64,000 nucleotides of DNA from assembly GCA_963565915.1 (NCBI GenBank), contig OY751486.1, positions 2,914,001 to 2,978,000 on the forward strand, given 5' to 3'. A program made the translations under genes and the position numbers. Below, piece by piece: positions 10,909 to 20,748 of the stretch. Within the stretch, counting starts at the first letter, position 1, and each line of letters opens with the position of its first letter. This DNA comes from Entoloma clypeatum. Lineage: Eukaryota > Basidiomycota > Agaricomycetes > Agaricales > Entolomataceae. Below the pieces are notes generated by a model that made no database searches, had not been told where the DNA came from, and saw only the letters and a program-made list of their open reading frames with translations.

Positions 10909-11226
10909 GTCCCCATCCCTCATTATCAGCTCTTCATTGATGGCAACGGCAAGTTCGAGGCCTTTGATAGCCAGCCAAATACATCGATTTTCGATGACGA
11001 GGGTGCTGGTGTAATTTCTGAGAATTTGTTTCTCCTCAGGGCTGGGGGCGACGGGGAGGTTGGACAGTGAGTGAAGCCGGATGTGCATCTGGTGATGAAG
11101 GAGGTCGGCAAGGGAAGTTTTGAGGGCATGGATTTGGTCTCTCGTGGGGAGTGCTTCGTTCATGAGAGCGGTGATGGCGGGGTTGATGTCAGTGGTGGAA
11201 GTGGGGGCAGCAGTGGTGTTGGACAT
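10909..11226 (-). pseudogene. Gypsy-A accessory ORF3, copy in F (truncated)
   Basis: Starts at ATG 11226 (MSNTTAAPTSTTDINPAITA) and is cut near its C-terminus by Copia E. Same ~120-aa helical protein as at 25110, 42482 and 50403; conserved core DQIHALKTSLADLLHHQMHI and SLSNLP...EEKQIL. Function unknown. Its 5' flank is cut off seven bases upstream by the LTR of A2. Confidence 0.75.
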
Positions 11227-11233
11227 GGCAGCA

Positions 11234-11635
11234 TGTTACGGACTCTACGGTATGAGGACCACGTCATATCTTTTACCTATCATCTGAACGCGGCGCCCTC
11301 TTACAAACTTACTATGTCTAATGTCTACTTTTGCAACCTTAGATTCCCAGTCTGACTCACTACCTTACTTCATCATTCCCTTTAGTATACTTCACTCCCA
11401 TGCTGACTCGCTTTCCGCAGTCAGCTTACTCACAGTACATAGCCTTCCGCAGTCGCCTTACTCATGCGCACTGCCTTCCACAGTACTGACTCATCCGCTA
11501 TCGCCTATAGTCAGTACCTATATAAACCCTCTGTAGCATAGTTAGATTCCTTAGATTTAGCAATCACATTGCTCTTCGCCTTTCCACTTCCTGCATACTC
11601 TGCCTGAATCTTGGAACAGTTTGTTAAGCATAACA
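11234..11635 (+). repeat. 5' LTR of A2 (Gypsy-A)
   Basis: 402 bp, TGTTACGGACT...TTAAGCATAACA. TATA box TATATAAA lies 34 nt before AGATTTAGCAA, as in A and D. Confidence 0.9.
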
Positions 11636-11737
11636 AGTTGCTAAATCTCGTTAGGTTTGCCCAGAGTGAAGAGAGCAACTACCAGACAAGTCAAGACATT
11701 GCGGTTCTTTGAAGACTTCACCAGTAACCCATTCACC

Positions 11738-13296
11738 ATGCCAGAAGCCCGACAGGAGGAGCTAAGTGCTTGAGACAGTATTGATTTTACGCTCATCCAG
11801 CAGTACATTGAATTGGAGATCTGTTGCATCCTACAGCAGGTGCTTGACAAAGAACTAGACAACGACGAGCATTGCCCCCATGGCAAAATAGCAGAGAGCA
11901 TCCATCTTGCTCGGCAACAACAGATCACGCACTATAACGCCTGACAGAACGAACTCAAAAGCTTTCACATTCAAGAAGGATCTCAGACAGGTCGGATCAC
12001 AGAGATCAGAGAGTTTATCGGTGTCCAGACAACCGTTATCAGAAGATTGATTAGAACACTCACATTGAGACGTCCCAGAGCCACATCATCATGTCTTACT
12101 CAAAGCAGCAGATCTACGCCCACTTCACCACTGAAGAGCAACAGACCGAGTACAACCGTTGGGCATGGAATGAGAGACTTGATCCCTTCGTGCGACCAAC
12201 AGATGCACAGGAACAGAGATTCCTTAGAGATTTACAGAGGAAATACCCTGAACGTTTTGCCACCGATTCCGCCGATGAGTCCCCTGACGAATTTACTTTT
12301 GACTCCGCACAGTCAGATATTGAACAGACGCCTAGAACAGGGACTCATTTTCAATCCTTACCTGTATCCCGAACCCCGTCTTCATCCCAACAACCCGACC
12401 CCTCTTCTCCTCTGCAGACTCTAGACATGGCAGAAGCTCTGGCTGTACAAACAATGGATACATCCAAGATCATCAAGGATCCTGGGATGTTCAATGACAA
12501 TACACCTTTGATGAGTGGTGGAAAGCCACCAAACTATACATCAGGTTCCAAAAGAGCCTCACAGATGATCAGAAGATTCTTGCGGTACTATCCCGCATGA
12601 TGGAAGGGTCCAGCAGGCACTTGGCCAGTAACAAGTTAGACGCTCTTGCTATTGACAACAAGAACATCACCTGGCTAGGTTTCTCCGATGATATCGCCAC
12701 ACGATTCTCCATTGCCAACAAATCGGTCGCTGCCAAGACGAGACTCAAAGTCCTGAGACAAGAGAAATGCACTGTCAATGAATTCTTGGATGAATTCGAA
12801 GAGCTCTTGAAACTGTCAAACCTTGGCAAAGAAACTGGGAAATATGTACATCCTAGAGAAGAACGTCAACAGCAGAATCTCTGAACAAGTGGCTAGTGAT
12901 GGCAAGACATACTCCGAGTACACAAAGGAGATCCGAAACAAGGAACAACAGGTGGAAGGACACGCACTGGTCATCCGAGGTGGCGGCGACATGCGCACCA
13001 GATCAGGTACCACTTATGGTGGTCAGGGCAAGGCCATGGAGATCGACAAAGCAGGGGTAGCCCATTGCTACAACTGCCAATGCTTTGGTCACCTTGCTAA
13101 GGACTGCAGCGCTCCAAAGAAGAAAGATGGTCGCAAGTGTTTCAACTGCAACCAAGAAGGCCATATTGCATGCAACTTCCGCAAACTGAAGAAGAACTCT
13201 GGAAGGGTTAGGAAGGTGTCTGAGGAAGATGCTGAGAATGATGAAACCACAATCTTAGAAGCCGACGAGAAGGATTTTCCTGAAGGGTCCAATTAA
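11738..13296 (+). pseudogene. Gag of A2, decayed
   Basis: Carries the upstream frame (MPEARQEEL, stopped early by a TGA) and the main gag frame from ATG 12091 (MSYSKQQIYAHFTTEEQQTE). Frameshifts near 12500 and 12845 break the capsid. The C-terminus keeps two CCHC knuckles, CYNCQCFGHLAKDC and CFNCNQEGHIACNF (the last Cys is lost: CNF for CNC). Confidence 0.8.
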
Positions 13297-13346
13297 ACAA
13301 CGCTAAGTTGCGACCCTTATCTATTAAACGGACTTGCTTGCCTTGT

Positions 13347-13557
13347 ATGACTGCAGACAATAGAACCTATGTCATCCCTGCCAAACGAGCCACTGTGTCA
13401 ACTAAGATTGTGAAGGGAGATAAACCTCCGAAATGATGAGAGATCAGGCTGTTAGCTCAGCTCAAAACATGACAAGGACCAAAGGTCATCCAACCTGGAG
13501 TTGATAGCGGATGTGAATGCACATGCATCCATCCCAGAATAGTACGCAAACAGAACC
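13347..13557 (+). pseudogene. Pol start (protease) of A2
   Basis: Matches the first 70 codons of the Gypsy-A pol, including the protease DSG motif (VDSGCECTCIHP). Two consecutive TGA and a third TGA interrupt it before it is cut at 13557. Confidence 0.75.
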
Positions 13558-13559
13558 TG

Positions 13560-14307
13560 GGGGGGAGCGTCCCGAGCCCATGACAGTGGTGAAGGAGGGT
13601 GTCGGCAGATTCATAGTCATTGCCAATGAGGCAACATGAGAGCAGCCGGCGGTGTCGCCTGCAGCTGCTTGACAGCGGAGATCTTGTTGGCAGCCGGAAG
13701 TTGTGCTTTGGCTTGTACACACATGTACTCCGTGGTCACAATCTCTTTGACATCGGTAAGTTTGAAAGTGTCTAACTTCCATTCTTTGGCCAGATGTGAA
13801 CCAAGATGTTTCCACTTGGGAGGTAGACAGTGCACAGCAAGCATCCCTTGCAATTTCGGAGCAAAGGGGATCTTGTGCCCATTGAGGTGTGCAAAGAGAT
13901 CACAGAATTTGGAGAATTCCAGATGGGGGTCACCACCGGACAGGTGCCAATTGAGAGTTAAGGCAAAGTCCTTGAACATCTCATCGGAGCCTTTGTTCCC
14001 AAAGAGAGTTTTTAGCTGATCCCAAACCTCTTTCAAAGTCTGGAATGCTGTAACCTCATGTTTTACAGATTCCACCAGAGATAAGACAATTGCACCACAT
14101 GCTTTCAAGTCTCTCTCTTTCCACTCACAGAGCTCTTTCTTGTCTTCCGCTTTAGAAGTGGACATCAATGCGGAGGGTTGTGGCCAATCCCCGGATACAA
14201 CCATCCAGGTCCCTTCAAACTGTAAAAACCCTGTCATTTCATCACTCCTTCCAGTTAGAGCCAGTCATCTTGACGACAGTGGATTTGTAATCAAAAGAAG
14301 ACATGAT
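13560..14307 (-). pseudogene. Copia J gag
   Basis: A UBN2-type gag: initial ATG at about 14307 (MSSFDYKSTVVKMTGSNWKE), one frameshift at about 14240, then a clean frame 14237-13617 with FLQFEGTWMVVSGDWPQP, WKERDLKACGAIVLSLVESV and LKEVWDQLKTLFG. It frameshifts again near 13620 before the nucleocapsid. Copia gag forms the virus-like particle. Confidence 0.78.
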
Positions 14308-14700
14308 TTGATGCGAAGGGTGAGAGTGCAAAAGACTGGAAATAGAATGTGTCAGTCACATGTCAAATTGCTGGATCTTAGATGAAACAGGAACACAGCA
14401 ACATGTGTTTTGCTCCATAGGGTCCATCAGACCCCTGTTCCATGTTTAACGTCATACACAGAGTTAACTGGTAGACACATGTATGGAGGCGGATGGGCAT
14501 CACGATCATCAGGGTATTATTGCCCGGATCTGCTAGCTCATCGCGCTACACGATGATGTGGGATTAAACATCCACATAATCATTAATGTTGTATGTACAG
14601 ATCGAGGTGCACTTGATCTATTGTGTTCGCAATGTAGCGGCATTGAGTCTACTAAGACTGCCAGCAACAAGCACAATGGTGAGCCTCAGGGCTCATAACC

Positions 14701-15004
14701 TGTTAGAACAGCATAGGATCACATCAACACTGGAGGTGATCACAGCGGATGTGTCGTCTTGCAGTCCTAGTAGTTACTCTATGCTACGCACTACAGAACA
14801 TGTATCTACGATAGAGAGGAACCTTACTACTAACCTTGGGAGGTGTTTGCAAGGTGGGGGTTACTTGGTAAGAGTGTTATATTGCACAGAGAATAAGAAC
14901 AGTCTTATATACTAGTCTACTTATTTGTACATTATTTGTACATCATGGGATTGGGCACATGATGCTATAGATGAAATATCTATAGGAGTGGAATTCATTC
15001 AACA
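14701..15004 (-). repeat. 5' LTR of Copia J
   Basis: 304 bp, TGTTAGAACAG...TTCATTCAACA. The neighbouring PBS fixes the inner boundary; the outer boundary is where K sequence resumes (GCTGT follows). Confidence 0.78.
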
Positions 15005-15466
15005 GCTGTTACAGCATTCACCAAGCCCCCAGCTTTGGGCTTGTTGCTCATAGTCTCCTTCTCCTTCTTTGTCTTCTTCTTGGTACAGTTCCTTTGTACA
15101 TGTCCAACCTCCTGACACTCCCAACAGGTCAGGCTTTCTTCAAGTCCTTGTCCTTGCCAGGGGTAACAGCAATTTTGTTCTTCTCAGGCTTGCCGCTGGC
15201 CTTGGCTGCAGCACAACACTTAGCCTGTATGTGCTGGTGATCGTACTTGTCAGCAATGACGGTAATGAGTGTGTTGGGATCCATCTCGTTGGGGGTAGCA
15301 GAGGATCCACTGGCAGTGGGAGGTGAGAAGAGTTTAGCAGCTGTGAGGAGCGAGTTGGCATAGGAAGTGAGAAACAGGGAATGTGAGCCAATGATGGTCG
15401 AATGGTAGTCCTTGTCATCAATGATGACACCAACTGAGGCAAGCTCCTCCTTCTTGACATGGATGA
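15005..15466 (-). pseudogene. Copia K gag fragment with zinc knuckle
   Basis: Minus-strand remnant of a third Copia gag: VKKEELASVGVIIDDKDYHS, SYANSLLTAAKLF, DPNTLITVIADKYDHQHIQA, then a CCHC knuckle CWECQEVGHVQRNC (about 15085-15126) and a lysine-rich tail. It is cut on the left by J and on the right by the LTR of Gypsy B at 15467, so K is the oldest layer of the stack. Confidence 0.72.
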
Positions 15467-16020
15467 TGTTACACTTTTTCACCCTCTTCCTCTGTGCCTT
15501 CACACGACCCCTCGACCCTCAATCTTTATCAAACCCTGTTTCACTTAACTCCGACAACCCTGGGACATGTGTCCCCCCTATCAGCGCTATGACTCACATT
15601 GACTCGGATGATTCCCCTTTTAGATACATTTTCACTTGTTATCTCTGACTCACAGCCTTGAGGCCTTATCTCTGACTCCTATGCCACAGCCTCCTTGAAA
15701 CATCTATCTAACCAATGGCCTATTTAGCTCCTATGCAGCACATACTTATTTATAGCCATAGGATAACATATATAAGACCTGTAACTTTAGAGTAGAGGTC
15801 CTCAGCTTGACCTAGGCATACAATGCTTACTTGTCTATTCTTCGAATGCTCTCCAACTAAGTGCCTTGCGAGGACTTAGCTCTGCCAGACCCCGAACCGA
15901 GTCATCCTTCTGAGGAACTCGCTGCTCTTGACCAAGTCGTCCTATTGAGAGACTTGTGTGGAAACAGTACAAACCCACGTGACTAGGACCTTGCACCAAT
16001 TGTAGGCTATTGCCGTAACA
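15467..16020 (+). repeat. 5' LTR of Gypsy B
   Basis: 554 bp, TGTTACACTTTT...GCCGTAACA. Holds two TGACTCA sites (15590, 15646), a TATA box TATATAAG (15769-15776) and, 34 nt after it, CAGCTTGACCT (15803-15813), complementary to the primer site at 16023. Boundaries come from TGTTA/TAACA ends and the 2-nt spacing to that site; no second LTR is available for comparison. Confidence 0.75.
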
Positions 16021-16022
16021 AA

Positions 16023-16033
16023 AGGTCAAGCTG
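16023..16033 (+). promoter_or_regulatory. Self-priming site of Gypsy B
   Basis: AGGTCAAGCTG, two bases after the LTR, is the exact complement of CAGCTTGACCT at 15803-15813 in the LTR. It matches no tRNA end I know. This is the layout of Tf1/sushi elements, whose mRNA 5' end primes its own reverse transcription. Confidence 0.75.
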
Positions 16034-16320
16034 ATCTACATCGTCAACCCACCACAGTTTTAGACGCAAAGATTCCTCCCCGACGATCAACCTTTGGACT
16101 CCCATCCGACTCAGAAGACAAATAAGAGTTCGTTGATGCACCTATCACACCACGACAACCGCCGACACCATACAGAAGAGTAACCTCCTCTTCTGTACCA
16201 GTCAACCCCACATCACCCTCTTACCCCTCCCTGAGATGAATCCCACCACCGCCAGCTGTTGCTGTTGCTGCACCCAGACCAAAGACCCCAGACACCCCAG
16301 TGAAATCAGCACCTGTAGAA

Positions 16321-16666
16321 ATGACTTCTCAGGCAAGAACCCCAGACAAAGAAATCACGATCAGCCTGCCAGTGATCTTCAATGGAGACAGAAGAAAAGT
16401 GTCAGAATTTTTGTTTGACATGAACTTATACTTGGAAATGAACAATGACATCTACAACTCTGACAAAAAGAAAATCCTCTTCACGGTCTCATACATGAAA
16501 GGAAAAACCGCCAGGCCATGGAAGGAGCCTTGGTACAGAGACATCACCACCGCCGGAGTACCCACCTACCCGAAGTACACGGACTTCATCGAGAAACTGA
16601 GGAAATCATTTTCCCCGGTTGACAAAGAAGGAGATGCGTTGACTATGATGAAAATGCAGAAGATCA
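16321..16666 (+). pseudogene. Gypsy B gag, part 1
   Basis: From ATG 16321 (MTSQARTPDKEITISLPVIF) to the insertion point of G. Typical Retrotrans_gag capsid: FNGDRRKVSEFLFDMNLYL, KGKTARPWKE and YTDFIEKLRKSF. The frame continues without a base lost at 41937. Confidence 0.85.
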
Positions 16667-17069
16667 TGTTGAACATTCAAGTATGGATGTATCGACAGTC
16701 AATCATGTGACTACAATCATGTGTTTTACCATGTGGCCTGACCACATGAAGTGTTCTAAACATAGAACAATCTAGACTCATTCTAGATCTCTGAGTCATC
16801 TCTGTGACTCAGAATGCTGCGCACCACAGCCTTGATGCTGTGTACCAAGATGTTCCATCATGTTCTAGCCAATAGTGTTACTAGCTCGTAGTTGGTCTGT
16901 GCGCATTCCCATACCTATAAGTACTGCATGTAAGTAGTGTAGTACAACAGAGCTAATACCAGTAGTTCTATCATCGCCCACTCTTCTTCAAACATCTCAA
17001 CCCCCTTCGCTTCAATGTGAGTATCATTAACCAGGCTCCCTCTGCGTCTGCTAGGCGTGCTGTTCAATA
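16667..17069 (+). repeat. 5' LTR of G
   Basis: 403 bp, TGTTGAAC...GTTCAATA. Contains TGAGTCA and TGACTCA (16792, 16805) and a TATAAG box near 16916. Confidence 0.93.
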
Positions 17070-17986
17070 GTTTATGGGCCCCGGATAGCCCCTAGGCTTG
17101 GGTTTATCCCTCTAAGTCCTAGAGTAGTTTGCATGCTCTAACAGAGCTGCTGCGACTACTATGCCTGTACGATACTAACCTGGTCCTTGACCAGTGAGCG
17201 ATGACATGCGCGTCTTTCAGACTGCCGCTGTCTGTCCTCTTTAAACTAGTAGCATAAGCTAGTTTAAGTTAGTTATCTGTTTTTGATACTTGGGGGTTCC
17301 AGACTAGTGAGCGCCGTTTTCGGCTGCACCTAGTTCTGATGTCCAAGGCTATTGAGCGCTCTGGAGTGCTGGATGCATCGCGCTCGTCGCATGTGATCGC
17401 CTCTGGTCTTAACAGCGTCAGATCTGCTGAGCTTGCTCACAGCTGCTGCCAGCGCTCTAGTCCTTGATTTAGACTTAGCGCCTTTATGGCCTATGTCTAT
17501 ATTTGGACAATTTTTGTATAGCTAGTGTGCTGTGCGCCTTATCGGCTGCCACCACTGCTTATGTGCAACATGTATGACAAACGCTTGCTGAGCTTGCTCG
17601 CAGCTGCAGTCTACATTTCACATGCTGTGACATGTCCTGTCGAATAGCACAAACCTTTCAAAGGCCAACACTATACGGTTATCTGTCGCTCCAAGTTTTT
17701 ACTTGTTTTGAGCATTGACATATAGATATACCTGGAAGTGAAGGCGATGACGCCAGCTTGAGAAGCAAGACTTTCTCGTGGTTATCAGCATTTGATCTAA
17801 TCAATGCCCTTAAAATGAGTTTATGGTTTTGTAAACCAAATCAAGTATATCTCAATGTGCTGACATTCGGACATCACGATTCTCAGGAACTTTCTGTTCC
17901 TTGAACCCTTTTTTGTCAATTGATCTTGATCCATTGCACCCTGTACCTGGTAGAAGTGCCCTTTTCGGGTTGCCTCAGGGACTTCC
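17070..17986 (+). other. Leader of G, non-coding
   Basis: Begins with the primer-binding site. No frame longer than about 60 codons. Two copies of a GCTGAGCTTGCTC(A/G)CAGCTGC hairpin-like word (about 17428, 17590) and several GCGCC..TTT..CGGCTGCC words (17311, 17531) also occur in the 3' non-coding part of G. Confidence 0.55.
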
Positions 17987-18447
17987 TGTTAAGAACTGAT
18001 CGACAAAATGTCGGAGCTATGTCGGACACGTCGGAAAGTCGGAGGGTCAAAGCGCGTGCAACGTAGGGGCAAGGACTTGGCTTCAACTTGTGTGTTGCGC
18101 CCTCGCTAATACGTTGGTGTCCTTATTTCGGAGGTCGGACTCAAGTTAAGAGTCGGAAAGAGGACGGGGGGTATGATGTCGAATCTAAGTTGATATTCAA
18201 ACTGAAGCTAATACACGATTCTACATAAGTTTAAATACTATGTCGGAGGACGTGTGGCTTCGTCGGAGTCGGATAACAAGTGGCTGTCGGAGATTCTTAA
18301 CATAAGTAAAATGGTCGGATGTAAGTAATGTACGTAGTAATGAGATTCATAACAGTAAGTATGCATAATAAGTATTAGTCAAAATGTTGGAGGTGTTGGA
18401 GGTGTTGGGATTGGTCGGAAATCGTCGGAATGGATCGGAATGTAACA
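17987..18447 (-). repeat. 3' LTR of H
   Basis: 461 bp, TGTTAAGAAC...GGAATGTAACA. I count 14 TCGGA on the plus strand and no TCCGA. It is 14 bp shorter than the other LTR owing to a tandem GGTCGGA difference. Confidence 0.92.
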
Positions 18448-18604
18448 GTATTTCCCCCTTAGGGCCGAACCCATGAGGCCTAAGGACCTAGGTGCGTGTG
18501 AACTGCGTCATGTGATGCATTGGTTGAAAATACTGTCTGAGTGGTTCTTTCTTCTTGTTCCCCCATTCTCTTTTCATTTTAAACTCTTCCGAAAAAACCT
18601 CAAT

Positions 18605-19560
18605 ATGTCGGCAACCGATTTTCAAAAGGAGATGGAGGCGCTGCAGGCTAAGCTCGCGGAGGTGGAGGCGAAAAACCGAGCAGTGGAGGAGGAGGCTGCG
18701 AGAAAGGCTGAGGAGGAGCGGAGAGCGGAGGAAGAGAGGGCTGCGGAGGCGGCGCGGTTAGCGGAGGAGATGCGGGTAGCAGAGGAGATGCGTCGGGTGT
18801 CAGAGCTGGCAGCTCAGAAGAGGGCCAATGAAGTGGCCACTGCGCAAGGCACATTGAGCAAGGGGTCGGGGGGGCTGCAGGCGGAGAAGAAGAAGAAGAA
18901 GGTGACGAAGAAAAGGAAGGTAGAGGAGGTGACGGCGACGGTCAGAGAGGGGTCGGGAGTCGGAGTCGGGGTCAGCGTCTGTGATAGGTGCAATGTGAAG
19001 GGCGTCGAATGCGAACACGATGAGTAAGTTCTTCTTTGGTTCGTCTCTTCTGTTTTAACCTTTTGTTTTAGGAATAAGTTGTCCTGCAAGGGTTGTGTCA
19101 AGGATAAGAAGAAGTGCGAGGTCGGAGCATTGGAGGGAAAGTCGGAGGTGAAGGAGGTGAAGAAAACGGTGAAGGTGATTAAGGGGAAGAAAAGGCATCG
19201 GAGATGCCGTCAGAGAGTGGGTCGGAGGACACCATCTTGGGTGTCCTCAAGATGATACTGGCGGAGACGAGGCAGGTGAGGCGACTGCTAACAGCAGTCG
19301 AAGGCTCGGTGAACACCGAGTATCAACCCAAGTCGCCGGAGGTGTCGGAGGAAGGGTCGGAGTAGGAGATGGATATAGCGGAGGAGACGCACGAGTTGAG
19401 ACTGGAGAAGAGGATCGCGAGAAGGATTAGGAAGGACCTTGTGAATAGGAAGAGGTTGGAGTTGCCGGAGCTGTCGGACGATTCTGACATGTCGATTTCA
19501 GAGCCATTGGAGAAGGTGGAGGAGGAGGGTCCGTCAAACAAGAAACAACATACTAAGTAG
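18605..19560 (+). pseudogene. Antisense accessory gene of H: coiled coil plus Zn2Cys6-like cluster
   Basis: Runs opposite to gag-pol, between the pol stop and the 3' LTR. Start ATG 18605 (MSATDFQKEMEALQAKLAEV). Residues about 5-75 are a Glu/Ala/Arg-rich coiled coil. A 48-nt intron (19024-19071, GTAAGT...TTTTAG) falls inside the cysteine cluster; spliced, it reads CDRCNVKGVEC then SCKGCVKDKKKC, spacing C-x2-C-x6-C-x8-C-x2-C-x6-C, within the fungal Zn(II)2Cys6 pattern. The C-terminal part (ILAETRQVRRLL, RIARRIRKDLVNRKRLELPE, acidic tail) is in another frame: a 1-nt shift near 19185 and a TAG at about 19363 break this copy, or a further intron was missed. Zn2Cys6 proteins of this family bind CGG triplets; nuclear function here is inference. 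Confidence 0.72.
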
Positions 19561-20259
19561 ATAGAATAGTACTTGTTTTTTCTTGTTTCAGAGTGATGTG
19601 AGCGGACCCGGTTTGTCGGGATAAGCGGAGTGAAAGTCAGAGACAAGCTCGGGGGCGTTTTCCAATTCATTGGCTGGTAGCCAAGAGAATTCTTCATCAG
19701 TGTTTTCATATTCTAACCAACGGACGAAATATAGTAGCTTGCAGCTACGTCGTCGGTCGATCTTTGAGTCGACTATTTCAGCGATCTCGTACTCAAGTTC
19801 TCCGTCAATGTCAATCAGAGGAGGCGGAGGTTGGGTCCGATTTGGAATGGTGTTCGGAGTTGCGGGTTCAAGCATGGAGACGTGGTAGACGGGGTGAACA
19901 CCGCGGAATGTGTCGGGGGGTCGGAGGGTAAAGGAGTGTGTGCCGGGTTGTGCAATGATCTTGTATGGTCCCAAGTACTTTTCTGAGAGTTTCTTGGATG
20001 GGCGTGTTGTGCAGAAGAACTGTGCTTTGACAAAAACCTGTTGTCCGACAGAAAATGTCGGAGGTGCGATCCGATTATTGTTGGAGGACTTCTGGTAACG
20101 TTGTTGAGCGTCGGAGATGGTGGCTTTCAGTTCTTGGTGAAGTTCGTCTAAGTCGGTCACGAAGGATCGGGCTCGGGAAGAGGCGAGGTCTTGTTCCGGG
20201 TGAACAGTAATGTTCGGATGGTAACCCTTGTTGGCAAAGAAGGGAGATATGCCAGTGGT

Positions 20260-20646
20260 TGTTACGGACTTACCGGTTTGTATGTTACGCACTTTTCCCT
20301 TGCATTGTACCTTTGTCATTTCTTTGACTCATCGGACCGCTTATTCATTTACCTTTACTCTACCATTCTCCTTTAGTATACTTCGCTCCCACGCTGACTC
20401 GCACTCCACAGTAGGGATTACTCAGTCCGCAGTCGTCTGACTCACTTCGCACTGCCTTCTGCAGTTACTGACTCATCCGCACTGCCTTCCGCAGCTACTG
20501 ACTCACTCGCTACAGCTCGTAGCCAGTACTATATAAACCCCATGTACCATAGCTACATTCCTTAGATTTAGCAATCACTTTGCTCTTCGCCTTTCCACTT
20601 CCTGCATATTCTGCCCAAACCTTGGAACGGTTTGTTAAGCATAACA
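20260..20646 (+). repeat. 5' LTR of A (Gypsy-A)
   Basis: 387 bp, TGTTACGGACTTAC...TTAAGCATAACA. Four exact TGACTCA motifs (20325, 20438, 20469, 20499), TATA box TATATAAA (20530-20537), predicted mRNA start AGATTTAGCAA (20564-20574). Confidence 0.95.
20530..20574 (+). promoter_or_regulatory. Core promoter and self-primer donor of Gypsy-A
   Basis: TATATAAA begins at 20530 and AGATTTAGCAA at 20564, 34 nt apart, which is where a transcript should start. That 11-mer is complementary to the primer-binding site at 20649-20659. Confidence 0.7.
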
Positions 20647-20648
20647 AG

Positions 20649-20659
20649 TTGCTAAATCT
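20649..20659 (+). promoter_or_regulatory. Self-priming site of Gypsy-A copy A
   Basis: TTGCTAAATCT, two bases (AG) after the LTR, exact complement of 20564-20574. The same 11-mer and spacing occur in A2 (11638), D (44971) and, on the minus strand, C (54871-54881). Confidence 0.8.
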
Positions 20660-20748
20660 CGTTAGGTTCGCCCAGAGCGAAGAGAGCAACTACCAGATGA
20701 GTCAAGACATTGTGCTTCTTTAAAGACTTCACCAGTAACCCATTCAGC

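Larger units (their letters stand above)
4886..11233 (-). mobile_element. Gypsy-A chromovirus fragment F, split by Copia E
   Basis: Minus-strand 3' end of a Gypsy-A element: 3' LTR (4886-5243), polypurine tract (complement of TGTTCCCCCC after 5243), 3' leader to 5287, then, after Copia E, the accessory ORF3 (10909-11226). E is flanked by GTCCC on both sides (5283-5287, 10909-10913), which proves the two pieces were contiguous. The rest of F (pol, gag, 5' LTR) is missing: at 11234 a plus-strand Gypsy-A LTR begins. Confidence 0.85.
11234..13557 (+). mobile_element. Gypsy-A copy A2, 5' part only, heavily decayed
   Basis: Plus-strand 5' LTR (11234-11635), self-primer site (11638-11648), gag remnants and the beginning of the protease, ending abruptly at 13557 against Copia J. 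The copy has lost many CpG sites (for example two adjacent TGA stops at 13435-13440 where A has AAA CGA context and D has CGA CGA). No 3' LTR is found. Confidence 0.85.
13558..15004 (-). mobile_element. Copia fragment J (5' LTR and gag)
   Basis: Minus-strand 5' LTR (14701-15004), half-initiator-tRNA site (minus GGTTATGAGCCC, 14689-14700), leader and gag. Pol and 3' LTR are missing; the left end meets A2 at 13557/13558. J is inserted within the older Copia fragment K. Confidence 0.8.
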
